Source: a bacterium (lineage in GTDB: Bacteria > SAR324 > XYD2-FULL-50-16). Taken from it: 64,000 bases of DNA. Numbering within the stretch: the stretch's first letter is position 1; every line of letters starts with the position of its first letter. The translations under genes were made by a program, and so were the position numbers. The stretch lies in contig JAHJTV010000060.1 of the NCBI GenBank assembly GCA_018829445.1, forward strand, positions 99,488 through 163,487, given 5' to 3'. The notes under the pieces are model-generated. The model saw only the letters and a list, made by a program, of their open reading frames with translations. It made no database searches and was not told the DNA's origin. Positions 1 to 9,005 of the stretch are shown here, in pieces.

Positions 1-566
1 TGATTTGGATGGGCAGTAAATTGAATCTTCCGATCCGCTAGATAACTGAAAAGACCTTTTGGAGTTTGCTCTGTCGACCGAATCCACAATTTCGGTCTTG
101 TTTGAAACGAACTTAGAACTGAAATTGGCATATCCCAAGCAATCCTTGGGTTCAACTCTCTGATATCAATTTGATTTACATATTTTAAAATTAAGGATTG
201 TTTCCGCGTCAATTCCTGTGGAGAGGCCGAAAAAAAATCCTGCAATGTGTCCTCGGTTAATCCATAAAGATTGCCCCAAAAGGAAACCAGGGGTGTTATT
301 TCATTGTTATCCAGCAAATATCCAAGCAATAAAGCCAAGGAGGTCTTATTTTGTTCAATATTACGTATCCAACCATACCAGCGAAAATAACCAAAAATGC
401 AGCTGGATATTAATCGTCTGTCTTTTGAGCCATGTTTTCGATTACTTCGAAAATATGCCGACAACCAGGAATCGATTGGTTTCTGGTTATTAAACGTTAT
501 AAATGCTTTATTGAATACAGTGGATACTAATTCAATTTGACGCTGATATCTATTGAGTATTGTCAC
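1..566 (-). CDS. rsmB: RsmB/Sun-family 16S rRNA (cytosine-C5) methyltransferase, N-terminal part cut by window edge
   Basis: Translating the minus strand from a GTG at 564-566 gives about 188 open codons that run off the window start. The N-terminal part looks like the NusB-like RNA-binding domain that opens RsmB proteins, with segments such as GSKDRRLISSCIFGYFRW, and later PKLWIRSTEQTPKGL, where RsmB proteins pass into the methyltransferase half (usual form RxN plus a short helix). The catalytic SAM-binding domain lies outside the window. RsmB would methylate a cytosine of 16S rRNA in the cytoplasm. There is no ATG, and a weak AGG lies a few bases before the GTG. An in-frame TAG just upstream (568-570) supports the start region. 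Family assignment is by recalled sequence pattern, not by a search. Confidence 0.7.
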   Translation of the reverse strand, partial: MTILNRYQRQIELVSTVFNKAFITFNNQKPIDSWLSAYFRSNRKHGSKDRRLISSCIFGYFRWYGWIRNIEQNKTSLALLLGYLLDNNEITPLVSFWGNLYGLTEDTLQDFFSASPQELTRKQSLILKYVNQIDIRELNPRIAWDMPISVLSSFQTRPKLWIRSTEQTPKGLFSYLADRKIQFTAHPN

Positions 567-614
567 GGCCTAGTGGTGATTTGTTTAGCTGGAAGTAATT
601 GGGGGAGATGGATT

Positions 615-642
615 GCAGATAGTCCGTTTCGGATCTATCTGC
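615..642 (-). terminator. Hairpin between hpf and the rsmB-like gene
   Basis: GCAGATAG at 615-622 pairs with CTATCTGC at 635-642, with a further CCG/CGG pairing inside. It lies 20 bp past the hpf stop codon and before the next minus-strand gene. No T-run follows, so it is a stem-loop or RNA-stability element rather than a clear intrinsic terminator. Confidence 0.35.
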
Positions 643-661
643 TGAAGATAAATGATTGTGG

Positions 662-1027
662 TTAGATCGGCTCAACTTCGTTTTCAATCAACCGATGTTT
701 AGAAATAATACTTTCTCGTTCGAGTTCCTTGCCTTTCTTCTTATCGCTATAATTGTACTTTCCTCGCCTTAGTTGTTTTTCCAGTTTATCCACACACAAA
801 TCAATTGCTTTATACATATTGGCCGGATCTTCGGCTTCAGAGTTAAGGTAGAATCCATTCCCTTTAATGGTTGCGTGTATGTGTTTTCGATGTTTTTCCA
901 CACCTAGAAATATATCCGCATTCAGGTTAAAATCCGTATATTTGTTAACCCTCGTTAGGCGTTCTTCAACATAATTTTTTAAAGCTTCAGTTAAATCCAT
1001 ATGTTTTGCTGTTATAGATACATCCAT
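662..1027 (-). CDS. hpf: Ribosome hibernation-promoting factor, short form (HPF/YfiA family)
   Basis: A 121-residue protein starting MDVSITAKHMDLTEALKNYV, the usual opening of HPF/RaiA proteins. It keeps the beta-alpha-beta-beta-beta-alpha pattern, including a LGVEKHRKHIHATI strand and a YKAIDLCVDKLEKQLRRGK helix rich in basic residues for rRNA binding. It binds the decoding region of 70S ribosomes in stationary phase and blocks translation. The long-form C-terminal dimerisation domain is absent. An ATG at 1025-1027 preceded by GGAGG (1033-1037) fixes the start; the open frame extends further upstream without a ribosome site. In many Proteobacteria hpf follows rpoN, but no rpoN is present here. 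Confidence 0.93.
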   Translation of the reverse strand: MDVSITAKHMDLTEALKNYVEERLTRVNKYTDFNLNADIFLGVEKHRKHIHATIKGNGFYLNSEAEDPANMYKAIDLCVDKLEKQLRRGKYNYSDKKKGKELERESIISKHRLIENEVEPI

Positions 1028-1251
1028 ACTTATCCTCCCACAGAATAAGGATTGATCGAATCGTATGTATGATAAAATGTGTCGAACCCGAAAAGGAAAC
1101 TTCAACAAGAACGACAGTAAAAGTGTCGCATGTTTTCCAAATAAGTTCCAGCAATATTTAAAATTTTCTAGTCATCAAAATCCCTGAAACGCTTAATTCT
1201 CACCTATTAGGGATTCGCCTCCCCAGGATATCCGACATTGAATTCATCCAA

Positions 1252-2022
1252 CTAAAAATTATCTTTTCGGTGCCTTAATGCTGCCATTCTCTCTGTTCTT
1301 GAAAGGGATTTGCTGGGGTCTATGCTTTTTATGACACTATCTTGATCGATCCTGAAAAATGGATTGATCTCCTTCTCCAGAGCAATGGTTGAAGGTGTTG
1401 AAAACATACCAGATTTTACCTTTTCCTCTACTTCAGTCATGTAATCTTTTGTTTTTTGATTGTCCGGTTCAATAGACAACGCAAACTTGAGATTGGCTTT
1501 CGTATATTCATGGCCAAAATATACTTTTGTTTTCCCCGGCAATGAAGAAAGCTTATCCATTGCCCTTTCCAGATCAGCGGGTTGACCTTCAAACATTCGC
1601 CCACACCCGGCTGAAAAAAGGGCATCTCCTACAAAAATACAATCTTCTATCTTATAAGAGAGACAATAGTTTGTATGAGCAGGAACAGCCAACACTTCAA
1701 TAATCAAATCTCCAAACGGAATCGTCTCCCCATCGGATACTTCTTTTCCTGCCACATCAATTCTCTTTTCACCTTTCGGCTTGATGACAGTGGCATTGGG
1801 AAATTGATTTACCAGAGAAGAGATATCCCCTGCATGATCATAGTGAGAATGAGTTGCCAGGATATAATTGAGATTAATATTATTGTTTTCCAGAAAACTC
1901 AATACAGGCCCTGCATCACCACAATCAACCAATGCGGTTGCTCCACTTGAACCGGATTGATGAATTAAATAGCTGAAATTATCATCAAAATATGGAATAA
2001 CGTCAATTTCTATACGTGTCAT
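1252..2022 (-). CDS. gloB: Hydroxyacylglutathione hydrolase (glyoxalase II)
   Basis: A 256-residue metallo-beta-lactamase-fold hydrolase. The metal motif THSHYDH lies at about residues 57-63, further ligands are in VPAHTNYC and the bridging aspartate is in FVGDALFSAGCGR. YFGHEYT and the C-terminal RHRKDNF tail are characteristic of GloB, where the tail helps bind glutathione. It would hydrolyse S-D-lactoylglutathione to D-lactate in methylglyoxal detoxification. The length matches the family (about 250-260). GGAG lies 6-9 bp before the ATG. folK follows upstream on the same strand with a short gap, so co-transcription is plausible. Whether glutathione or another thiol is the real carrier in this host cannot be told. 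Confidence 0.9.
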   Translation of the reverse strand: MTRIEIDVIPYFDDNFSYLIHQSGSSGATALVDCGDAGPVLSFLENNNINLNYILATHSHYDHAGDISSLVNQFPNATVIKPKGEKRIDVAGKEVSDGETIPFGDLIIEVLAVPAHTNYCLSYKIEDCIFVGDALFSAGCGRMFEGQPADLERAMDKLSSLPGKTKVYFGHEYTKANLKFALSIEPDNQKTKDYMTEVEEKVKSGMFSTPSTIALEKEINPFFRIDQDSVIKSIDPSKSLSRTERMAALRHRKDNF

Positions 2023-2055
2023 CTGTCTCCTTTCAACAATAAATCATTAAAACGA

Positions 2056-2571
2056 TTAAAAATAAGTGGGTTTAAAAAGCTTCAACGGATGCGTTCTTTT
2101 TTCTTCCGGGATCTCTTCCAAGTAATCACTTAAGGCTTTGCCGGTTAAAGGATAAGTAAGATCATTATTCAGTTCCAACAAAGGGATTAGGAAAAAATCC
2201 CTGTTCAATAGATCATAATGTGGAATAGCTAGATTCGGTTTTTCCACGACCTGTTGACCGACTAATAATATATCAATATCGATTGTTCTTGTTTGCCACT
2301 TAGTCCCATCTCTTTCGCGCCCGAGACTTAATTCAATGGATGAAGTTATTTTTAACAACTCATCTGATTGGATGTCAGAGAAAAAAAGGACACAACAATT
2401 ATAATAATAAGGCTGAACTTTCCTAAGGAAGGGCTCTGTCAGGTAGAGGCAAGAAGAGTGAAAACCTTGTGGGAATGTTTTTTTTAAGATCGCTAAACTA
2501 TCGATGATAAACTTTTTTCGGGGTGAAGTATTACCACCGATAGCCAGGTATACCTCTTGCTGAGATGTCAA
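2056..2571 (-). CDS. folK: 2-amino-4-hydroxy-6-hydroxymethyldihydropteridine pyrophosphokinase (HPPK)
   Basis: A 171-residue protein with the HPPK layout: an N-terminal YLAIGGNTSPR strand-turn and the signature RTIDIDILL, in which the aspartates bind Mg-ATP, followed by IPHYDLLNRDFFLIPL. It transfers pyrophosphate from ATP to the pterin in folate synthesis. The only in-frame start near the homologous N terminus is a TTG at 2569-2571, without a strong ribosome site. It lies 33 bp upstream of gloB on the same strand. Confidence 0.9.
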   Translation of the reverse strand: MTSQQEVYLAIGGNTSPRKKFIIDSLAILKKTFPQGFHSSCLYLTEPFLRKVQPYYYNCCVLFFSDIQSDELLKITSSIELSLGRERDGTKWQTRTIDIDILLVGQQVVEKPNLAIPHYDLLNRDFFLIPLLELNNDLTYPLTGKALSDYLEEIPEEKRTHPLKLFKPTYF

Positions 2572-2626
2572 CGATACAACCGTGCCTTTGTTTTACAGGT
2601 ATCCACGCTTAATCAGGAATTACCTT

Positions 2627-3103
2627 TTAAAACTTCATGTTAAAATCTATAATACGCAATTCATTTGAATACAGATGATGAAAGCTATCTGCTGATTGCG
2701 AGTTCATATCCAAATTAGCTTTTGGCGGTTGGAAAAAGGATATTCTTGTAAGATTTTCATCAAAAGTAATTTCCTTAAACGACAGGTATACGCCTGCAAT
2801 CAAGCCAAGAAACCCCCCATATGTTGCTCCAGTTAAAAACTGACTACTGAAATGGCTTATGGTATATCTTTCGTCTGTTGGTAGCTTATCATCAAGCATT
2901 GCCCAACCGGTCATGAGAATTCCCCCGGTAAATGATCCCCAAAGGACATTAAAAAACACGTTTTCCATTGCTGGTTGGGGCATTTGTGCGACCATTGGTT
3001 GGGCCCCAATTTCGTTCATTTGAGCATGTGCAGACATGGTGTACAGACAAGAGGTAACAATGATCATTAATCCGATAAACGATTTTTTTATTGTATGCCG
3101 CAT
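2627..3103 (-). CDS. Exported or membrane protein of unknown function
   Basis: A 158-residue protein, not recognised as a named family. Residues 1-27 form a signal peptide (basic start, hydrophobic core, SAHA cleavage-like site). Two further hydrophobic stretches follow: about 48-70 (FFNVLWGSFTGGILMTGWAM) and about 90-110 (LTGATYGGFLGLIAGVYLSF), both glycine-rich like packed membrane helices. The tail is polar. It lies between folK and the IHF-type gene on the same strand. An envelope location is inferred; no function is assigned. Confidence 0.65.
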   Translation of the reverse strand: MRHTIKKSFIGLMIIVTSCLYTMSAHAQMNEIGAQPMVAQMPQPAMENVFFNVLWGSFTGGILMTGWAMLDDKLPTDERYTISHFSSQFLTGATYGGFLGLIAGVYLSFKEITFDENLTRISFFQPPKANLDMNSQSADSFHHLYSNELRIIDFNMKF

Positions 3104-3192
3104 AAGCTCATTTTTTAGATGCCAGTACTATCAAACTGATACCAATGGTTTATTAAACAACAGGTGCCGTCAATTCCAGAACGTTCTCCAGA

Positions 3193-3486
3193 CTATTTAA
3201 CGAAGTCTGGATTAAGCTCTTTTCTAAACACCTTTGAGGGATAAAAAGTAACAACCGTTCTTTCTGATATCTCGTAAGAAACCTTTGTCTTCGGATTTCT
3301 CCCGATTCGAGATCGTTTATGACGAACTTTAAAATAACCGAAACCGGATATCATAACTTCTTCACCTGATTCCAATGCATTTTTTATAATTCCCAAGATT
3401 GCCTCAACAAGGTTTTTTGCGCACTTCCGGTCAAGAGTTATTTTAGTCATAACATCACGAATGATGTCTTCCTTAATCCTTGTCAT
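3193..3486 (-). CDS. DNA-bending protein, integration host factor / HU family
   Basis: A 97-residue histone-like protein. Its features are two N-terminal helices, the turn SGEEVMISGFGYFKVRHK, and the beta-arm tip with GRNPKT, the conserved IHF/HU sequence in which a proline intercalates into DNA. It bends DNA as a dimer and would support nucleoid structure and sigma-54 promoters such as the one at about 48.36 kb. The ATG at 3484-3486 has GGAGAG four bases upstream; the four codons before it start from a TTG inside that ribosome site and were rejected. IHF-alpha and IHF-beta cannot be told apart with confidence; the GRNP arm leans to IHF. Confidence 0.88.
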   Translation of the reverse strand: MTRIKEDIIRDVMTKITLDRKCAKNLVEAILGIIKNALESGEEVMISGFGYFKVRHKRSRIGRNPKTKVSYEISERTVVTFYPSKVFRKELNPDFVK

Positions 3487-4118
3487 ATTTCTCTCCAAAA
3501 AACTTTACGACTTCTAATATTCAAAGCCTAGCAAATTTCATTCCTAAGAAGGCTTTGAATGGCTTATGTAAAAAACAACCAACACGTTGTACAAAAAAAA
3601 CAATAAATAATATATGGTTAAGGATATAATGATACTGGACTGAAATCAATGTAAAAATACGCATCGGTTTCGGCCAACTATCTATAAAAGCAGTATATTT
3701 TGGGCTCTACCTAAAATTAAATAATTACGGAGTTAGTATAGCAAAAAAAAATCTTAAACGGCTATAACTATTTTTTATTTTTTAGATCTTCATCTTCTTG
3801 GATCTGAATCATATTATTCAAGATTTCATTTCATAATGCTTGCTAAATGCAAAATTACACCAAATCTTCCCATGAAAAAGTTGCCTATTCATCAATCCCC
3901 AACTGTCCGCAAAAACCCTTATCTGTTTGATGAGATCTATTGGCATCCTCATGGTGTTGTGTTAATTTTTGATATCAGGACGACAGATATTCAATTATTT
4001 TATTGTTTTCATTAAGTTTTACTGACGGTTTTTAACTTCCCAAAATTAGTTAAAAGCCGATCAGCAAAGCGATTGCTTGGTCTTAAAAACGGCAATACAT
4101 TAGATATTTAGGAAAATC
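3487..4118. other. AT-rich divergent intergenic region
   Basis: About 630 bp without a credible gene on either strand. It must carry the promoter of the IHF-type gene to the left and of the DsbD-alpha gene to the right. TTCAAAGCC near 3519 can pair with GGCTTTGAA near 3550. Long A/T runs occur near 3590-3620 and 3740-3790. Nothing else was recognised. Confidence 0.5.
4073..4101 (+). promoter_or_regulatory. Candidate sigma-70 promoter for the DsbD-alpha gene
   Basis: TTGCTT (4073-4078) is followed by a 17 bp spacer and TACATT (4096-4101), about 18 bp before the ATG at 4119. An AGGA ribosome site lies at about 4110. This implies a very short leader. Confidence 0.4.
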
Positions 4119-4649
4119 ATGGTTTGTAATCGGTTTAAATTCTTTTTATATCTTTTTCTTCTGTCATCTGTTTTTCAAGTGATCAACTTCAACCTTTTCG
4201 CCGAGTCGGCTCTTCCTTTTTCATTGGAGCTTGGTAAAAAACAATCGCTTAACCATAACGTACAGATATTGGCTGAACTGAATCCAAACACTGTCAAGAA
4301 TTCAAGAATCTTAAAACTATTGGGTCGGATTGACGAAGGTTACTATATCTATTCAGTCTTTCCCCAGGGAGAATTCTCACCGGAACCCACGCAGGTGTTT
4401 TTGGACACACCGTTACTAATACCGGAAGGAGAGATCAACGAGTCTGAAACAATCAGGGTTGATGACGAGGCTTTTGAACAGTCTTTAAATGTCCATCAGC
4501 ACGATTTCTGGATAGAACAGAAATATCGGGTTTTAGATTCGTCTAAGCTCACAAACCTGAATATTAAAGGAAGTTTATTGTATCAGATATGTAATAAGAG
4601 AATCTGCTCTTTGCCTTTGACTAAAACTTTTAATATCAGTATTCGTTGA
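4119..4649 (+). CDS. Periplasmic DsbD-alpha-type (thiol:disulfide interchange N-terminal domain) protein, stand-alone
   Basis: A 176-residue exported protein. Residues 1-30 are a signal peptide ending near FNLFAES. The mature part matches the immunoglobulin-like N-terminal domain of DsbD: YYIYSVFPQGEFSPEPTQVF corresponds to the wHiYs...p.pt strand pair, and GSLLYQICNKRICSLP carries the two cysteines of the domain's redox pair in the usual YQxCxxxxCxxP form. In DsbD this domain takes electrons from a transmembrane partner and passes them to periplasmic disulfide proteins. Here the transmembrane and thioredoxin-like domains are missing and no CcdA/ScsB partner lies in the window. mutM follows about 110 bp downstream. 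Confidence 0.78.
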   Translation: MVCNRFKFFLYLFLLSSVFQVINFNLFAESALPFSLELGKKQSLNHNVQILAELNPNTVKNSRILKLLGRIDEGYYIYSVFPQGEFSPEPTQVFLDTPLLIPEGEINESETIRVDDEAFEQSLNVHQHDFWIEQKYRVLDSSKLTNLNIKGSLLYQICNKRICSLPLTKTFNISIR

Positions 4650-4758
4650 TCTTCCGTCTTTAAGTCATCTGCTTTTAGTTTTCGTGGTGCTTAAACACAT
4701 TGGTAAAAAATTCGGATGTTTATAATCATGGAAAAACTTACATTGACAACCATCGACC

Positions 4759-5571
4759 ATGCCTGAGTTGCCCGAAGTTCAGACTATTGTGAACGAACTA
4801 AGTCAAACAATTATCGGTCGGATCATTAAATCCTGTGAGATAAAGAGGGATTCGGTTATTGACCGAAGCTCGACTGATTTTCGAAGGGCGATCAGGAACT
4901 GCAAATTCACTTCGATCTCACGAAAGGGGAAATATCTTATTTTCCAATTTGATAAACCACTGTGGATGATTGTCCATCTGAGGATGACAGGAAAATTTAT
5001 ATTGGTGGCAGATCATCAGGAGAACCGATATGGACGTGTAATTTTTAAATTAGATAACGGTTTGCAGATGATCTTTCATGATGTACGATGTTTTGGAACC
5101 ATTGAATTATCTTCTGATATTGACAAACACAAAAAGCTGTTTTCCCTTGGGTGTGATCCTTGGGATAAAGCGCTTACACCGGAATCACTGGCAATTAAGT
5201 TGCGGCATAGAAAAGCATCTGTAAAATCCATACTTTTAAACCAGTCCATTATTGCCGGTCTGGGCAATATTTACGCTTCTGAAATCCTATTTGATGCAAA
5301 AATTGACCCCACGCGAGTTGTAACAAAATTAACTCTTTCCCAACTCAAGCAATTAATAAAATCCACAAAAAAAATACTCGCTTCAGCCTTGAAAAATAAT
5401 GGGACCACAATCTCGGATTACCGTCGAGTTGATGATAAACAAGGAACATTTCAAAACTTTCTGAAAGTATATGGTAAACAAGGAGAGCCTTGCCAAACGT
5501 GTAAAACGCCTATTCAGAAAATCAAACAAAATCAAAGAAGCACTTTTTTCTGTAAAATATGCCAGCGATGA
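4759..5571 (+). CDS. mutM: Formamidopyrimidine-DNA glycosylase (Fpg)
   Basis: A 270-residue base-excision repair enzyme. It begins MPELPEVQT; after Met removal Pro1 is the catalytic amine and Glu2 assists. RKGKYL carries the conserved lysine, and QSIIAGLGNIYASEILF is the helix-two-turn-helix. The C-terminal zinc finger has CQTC and CKIC pairs. It removes 8-oxoguanine and formamidopyrimidines and nicks the abasic site. The length is typical. The stop codon overlaps the start of the next gene (ATGA), indicating translational coupling to the TAXI-like protein. Confidence 0.96.
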   Translation: MPELPEVQTIVNELSQTIIGRIIKSCEIKRDSVIDRSSTDFRRAIRNCKFTSISRKGKYLIFQFDKPLWMIVHLRMTGKFILVADHQENRYGRVIFKLDNGLQMIFHDVRCFGTIELSSDIDKHKKLFSLGCDPWDKALTPESLAIKLRHRKASVKSILLNQSIIAGLGNIYASEILFDAKIDPTRVVTKLTLSQLKQLIKSTKKILASALKNNGTTISDYRRVDDKQGTFQNFLKVYGKQGEPCQTCKTPIQKIKQNQRSTFFCKICQR

Positions 5572-6674
5572 GAACTCTACTATACAAGTTTATAAACTCC
5601 TGTTTCTTCCTGATTTTTTTAACCGCCACCGGGTTTGGGGATTCTCTTTATGAGATCAATACAGGCGATTCAAATAGTGCATCATGGCAATTTACCCATG
5701 AGTTGTCACAAATGTGGCAGCAGAAGTATCAGGATAAGGAGAGTTATTTTTCCCCCCGTCATGTGCAAGATTTAAAACAGAGATTTATAAACCTGGATAA
5801 GCAGGACTGCAAACTGGTTATTGCCCCTCTGAAATTTGTTACTGAGATGCCAATTACTGATTTGAAGGTCAAAATTGTAGTGGTCTTATGGGAGGTTTAC
5901 CTGGCTCCAGTAGATTTGTCGGAGCGGGGCAAAGAAGTCTCTTTTAACAGTCATCAAAACTGGTTTCTTCCGGAAAACTCTTATATTATTCCCACCTTTA
6001 CAAATCATCTGGTGACAATAGTTAAAGATGCGTCAAACGATCTTGACTCCGAGATTCTTGAGTTTGGGAAAAAATTAAATAATTTCTACACCATTAATGA
6101 GGCCGATGCGGTAGGATCCGATTCCGGGTCAGGAGCAATCTTTGACCTGGAGGTAGAGCCAGGGTATCAAAATTCGACTTCAAACCAAGTTTCAACAGAT
6201 CAGGATTCGACAATGGATCTTAAAACTTCAGACGAAGTAATACCGAGCGAATTTACAATCGAGGAATTGAGTCGAGCTGATATTATTCAAGAATTGGGAG
6301 ACCATGAAACTGGAATTTTATTTTACGAGATGATAGGAGCAAGTAACATCCTGTTAAGCTCATTGGGCCACCGATATTCACTGGTTGGGTTAGAGGATTC
6401 ACTTCTCGGGAATCTACTGAAGTTTAATCCCTTATTGGAGGGCTTCTCTTTTTCAAGGAGTCCAATTAAAACGGTCAGTATAACCTATGCGTTATTCGTC
6501 CATGAATCTGAAGATATTGAATTTGTAAAAGAGTTAATAGGAGTATTGGTTGAACCACCAAAATCATATTTTCCTGGATCTTTTCTCCATTCCAATTTAA
6601 AACTCAATGTAACCAAAGAAATATCCCCTCTGTTTCTTCATGAAGGCAGCATTGAATTTTTTAATATCTATTAG
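5568..6674 (+). CDS. Orphan TAXI-like periplasmic solute-receptor homologue
   Basis: A 368-residue exported protein (hydrophobic leader about 1-25). It can be lined up by eye with the TAXI receptor at 29159-30181. YEINTGDSNSASWQFTHELS matches the TAXI opening. DHETGILFYEMIGASNILLSS matches the hinge region. YSLVGLEDSLLGNLLKFNP matches TILSLDDTLIAKIIKAHP. SITYALFVHESEDIEFVKEL matches the late helix. SPLFLHEGSIEFF matches the family tail IPLHPGAERYY. An acidic, Ser/Asp-rich linker of about 60 residues (about 185-245) sits between the lobes. No TRAP permease is adjacent, and many ligand-lobe residues have diverged, so a sensing or binding role is guessed. The ATG at 5568 is chosen for its ATGA overlap with mutM. 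Confidence 0.68.
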   Translation: MRTLLYKFINSCFFLIFLTATGFGDSLYEINTGDSNSASWQFTHELSQMWQQKYQDKESYFSPRHVQDLKQRFINLDKQDCKLVIAPLKFVTEMPITDLKVKIVVVLWEVYLAPVDLSERGKEVSFNSHQNWFLPENSYIIPTFTNHLVTIVKDASNDLDSEILEFGKKLNNFYTINEADAVGSDSGSGAIFDLEVEPGYQNSTSNQVSTDQDSTMDLKTSDEVIPSEFTIEELSRADIIQELGDHETGILFYEMIGASNILLSSLGHRYSLVGLEDSLLGNLLKFNPLLEGFSFSRSPIKTVSITYALFVHESEDIEFVKELIGVLVEPPKSYFPGSFLHSNLKLNVTKEISPLFLHEGSIEFFNIY

Positions 6675-6968
6675 GAAAAACAATACAGTTCAATTACGGA
6701 ATTTTTTATCGGAATTTGATTGCAAACTGTTTTTATTGCAATATGCTATAATAATTGAACTTATAGGCTTAGCACCATCAAAATGGGTTGCCAGAAACCT
6801 TTCAATTAATCAAGATTCTCTTTAATCTTAAACAATTGACATTTTTTATTTCTCCTTGTCATTCGTTTTTATTCATAATGATGGTATTCGGCAGATTTTT
6901 TGAATAAGTAATGCCGAAAATCAGAATTCTCTGAACAAAAAACAACAACCATCAATACTGGTCGCACT

Positions 6969-8945
6969 GTGAAACGCACCAACGCAATCATTTTTATTAT
7001 CTTATTGTTCATCAATTATACGTCAATTGCTGTTGCTTCAACAAAAACGAAGTTAAACTTCAATGATGTTGAGGTGTTGAGTGTTATCAAGCTGATGAGC
7101 AAAGCTACGGGAAGGACCTTTGTATTTAACAACAATATATTAAAGGGGAAACGAATAACCCTGCTTTCAAACCAAGAGTTCTTCCCTGATGAGGCCTATA
7201 AAATATTTGAAGCAGTATTAAACATTAACGGATTGGCTACTGTTGAAGAGGGTAAAGTTATCAAAATTGTAACCGATACACAGGCAAAAAGTTCCTCTGT
7301 TCCGGTTTACAAAGAAGATTCGGATATCAACCTGGGTTCATACATTACCAGAGTCATACCGGTTGAAAACGGACGAATTAGGACCATTCGATCCAATTTG
7401 GCACCCCTGGTTTCGAAAGATGCCATATTGATTGCCATAGAAGATGCCAATGTTCTTATTTTAAAGGATACGAAAGAGAATACTCAAAGATTTGCTGAAA
7501 TTGTCAAGTTACTGGACAGTGATGAAAAAGAGTTCTCAAGTATTAACCTGGAACTGGTACCTCTAAAGCATGCAGAAGCGACGGAAACAGCAGCCCTGTT
7601 GGAGAAAATATTTTCTACGACTCCTAAGAAAGGACAGGAAGAAGAAGCCCGACTTCGAATTCTGGCTGACAAAAGAACAAACAATGTAATCCTTATCGGT
7701 TGGCCGGCTTCCCTGGATAGAATAAAAACCCTTATTACTGAATTGGACAAGAAGATCGAAAAGGATGAGGGAAACATACGAGTCTTTCCGCTGAAGAGTG
7801 CCAATGCTCAAAAAGTTTCCGAAGTATTGCAGAAAATATCTACAACATTCCAGAACCAAAAAGATCAAAAGGATCCAACCACAAAAGCGACTATCATTCC
7901 CGATATTCCTTCAAACTCATTGGTTATTTATGCAGACAAGGCTGACTTTCCCACTCTGGAAAATGTGATTGCCAAACTAGATACGGAACGAGCTCAGGTA
8001 TTTATTCAAGCTGTTATTATGGAGATTACCCTGGATAAAAGCCTTGATCTGGGTGTCGAATGGCAAGGTAGCAGTCTGCAGGATATGGGTGATAGTGAGG
8101 GTGTTGTTACAGTAGGGGGAGTCGGAGCAACCGGGACTCCTTCCACATTGTCGTCCGCTGCTACGAACACTAGTTCTGCAGGAGCAGTATTAGGAATTCT
8201 GGGTGGAACGATAACCTATGGAGGGACTCAATATACCTCTCTAAATGCTTTTATCAGAGCGTCGGAAAAAGACTCTGAAATCGATATTCTCTCAAACCCT
8301 CAGATTCTGACTTTGAATAATGAAGAGGCTGAGATTAAGGTGGGATCAATCATCCCTACAATCGGAAGCACAAAAACTGACACAAACGGGAACACAACTA
8401 CCACCATTGACTATAAAGAGGTAGGGGTTCTGTTAAAAATAACACCGCAAATCAATGTTAACGATTCGATTGAATTGAAGATAGATGAAACCACCAGCAA
8501 CGTTATCAGCGGTACAGCAGATGCCCTATCTAACCAGGGGGCTATCACCACTCTGAATCGCTCATTAAAAACCACAGTTGTTGTAGATGATGGTCAAACC
8601 ATAGTTTTAGGTGGCATGATCAGTGATGAAGTGACCCAACAGGAGATCAAAACACCCTGTCTGGGCGACATCCCGATAATCGGTTGGCTGTTTAAAACCT
8701 TCAGCTCATCCACTCGAAAAACAAACCTGCTTGTTTTTCTCAGACCGAAAGTGGTACGAACCCAGGAAGATCTGGATGAGATCTCTGAAAACTCCAAAAT
8801 AAAATATCAAAGCGCTAACCAGGGTCGGTTTCGCATAGATGTTTCCAAGGAATTTAAGCTCCCCATCGAGAATGAAGATTTGGAGGTCAAAGACGATATT
8901 GAACCCCCTCAACTATTTAAGGAAGAAGACACCCCGTCGAATTAG
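6969..8945 (+). CDS. gspD: Type II secretion system secretin GspD
   Basis: A 658-residue outer-membrane secretin. A signal peptide (1-23) is followed by an N0 domain (about 27-100, KLNFNDVEVLSVIKLMSK), three N1-N3 ring domains (about 125-345, each with the alpha-beta KH-like fold) and the secretin barrel (about 350-610). The barrel region has VGSIIPTIG, VVDDGQTIVLGGMISDE and PCLGDIPIIGWLF. It would form the multimeric gate for export of folded proteins. No other gsp gene lies nearby, so the rest of the system must be elsewhere. The start is a GTG with no clear ribosome site; the leader length supports it. Type IV pilus PilQ was considered but the N0-N3 arrangement fits GspD better. Confidence 0.9.
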   Translation: MKRTNAIIFIILLFINYTSIAVASTKTKLNFNDVEVLSVIKLMSKATGRTFVFNNNILKGKRITLLSNQEFFPDEAYKIFEAVLNINGLATVEEGKVIKIVTDTQAKSSSVPVYKEDSDINLGSYITRVIPVENGRIRTIRSNLAPLVSKDAILIAIEDANVLILKDTKENTQRFAEIVKLLDSDEKEFSSINLELVPLKHAEATETAALLEKIFSTTPKKGQEEEARLRILADKRTNNVILIGWPASLDRIKTLITELDKKIEKDEGNIRVFPLKSANAQKVSEVLQKISTTFQNQKDQKDPTTKATIIPDIPSNSLVIYADKADFPTLENVIAKLDTERAQVFIQAVIMEITLDKSLDLGVEWQGSSLQDMGDSEGVVTVGGVGATGTPSTLSSAATNTSSAGAVLGILGGTITYGGTQYTSLNAFIRASEKDSEIDILSNPQILTLNNEEAEIKVGSIIPTIGSTKTDTNGNTTTTIDYKEVGVLLKITPQINVNDSIELKIDETTSNVISGTADALSNQGAITTLNRSLKTTVVVDDGQTIVLGGMISDEVTQQEIKTPCLGDIPIIGWLFKTFSSSTRKTNLLVFLRPKVVRTQEDLDEISENSKIKYQSANQGRFRIDVSKEFKLPIENEDLEVKDDIEPPQLFKEEDTPSN

Positions 8946-9005
8946 ACCAGATCAAGAGGTGTTAACTGTTTTGCTAATTCAATCAAAATCTGATTGATAA
9001 AAAAA

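Noticed and set aside
218..493. Plus-strand 91-codon frame
   Set aside because: It is antisense to the rsmB-like coding frame, which has recognisable protein sequence.
6640..6825. 61-codon frame after the TAXI-like gene
   Set aside because: Overlaps the end of a well-supported gene, lacks a ribosome site and has no recognisable pattern.
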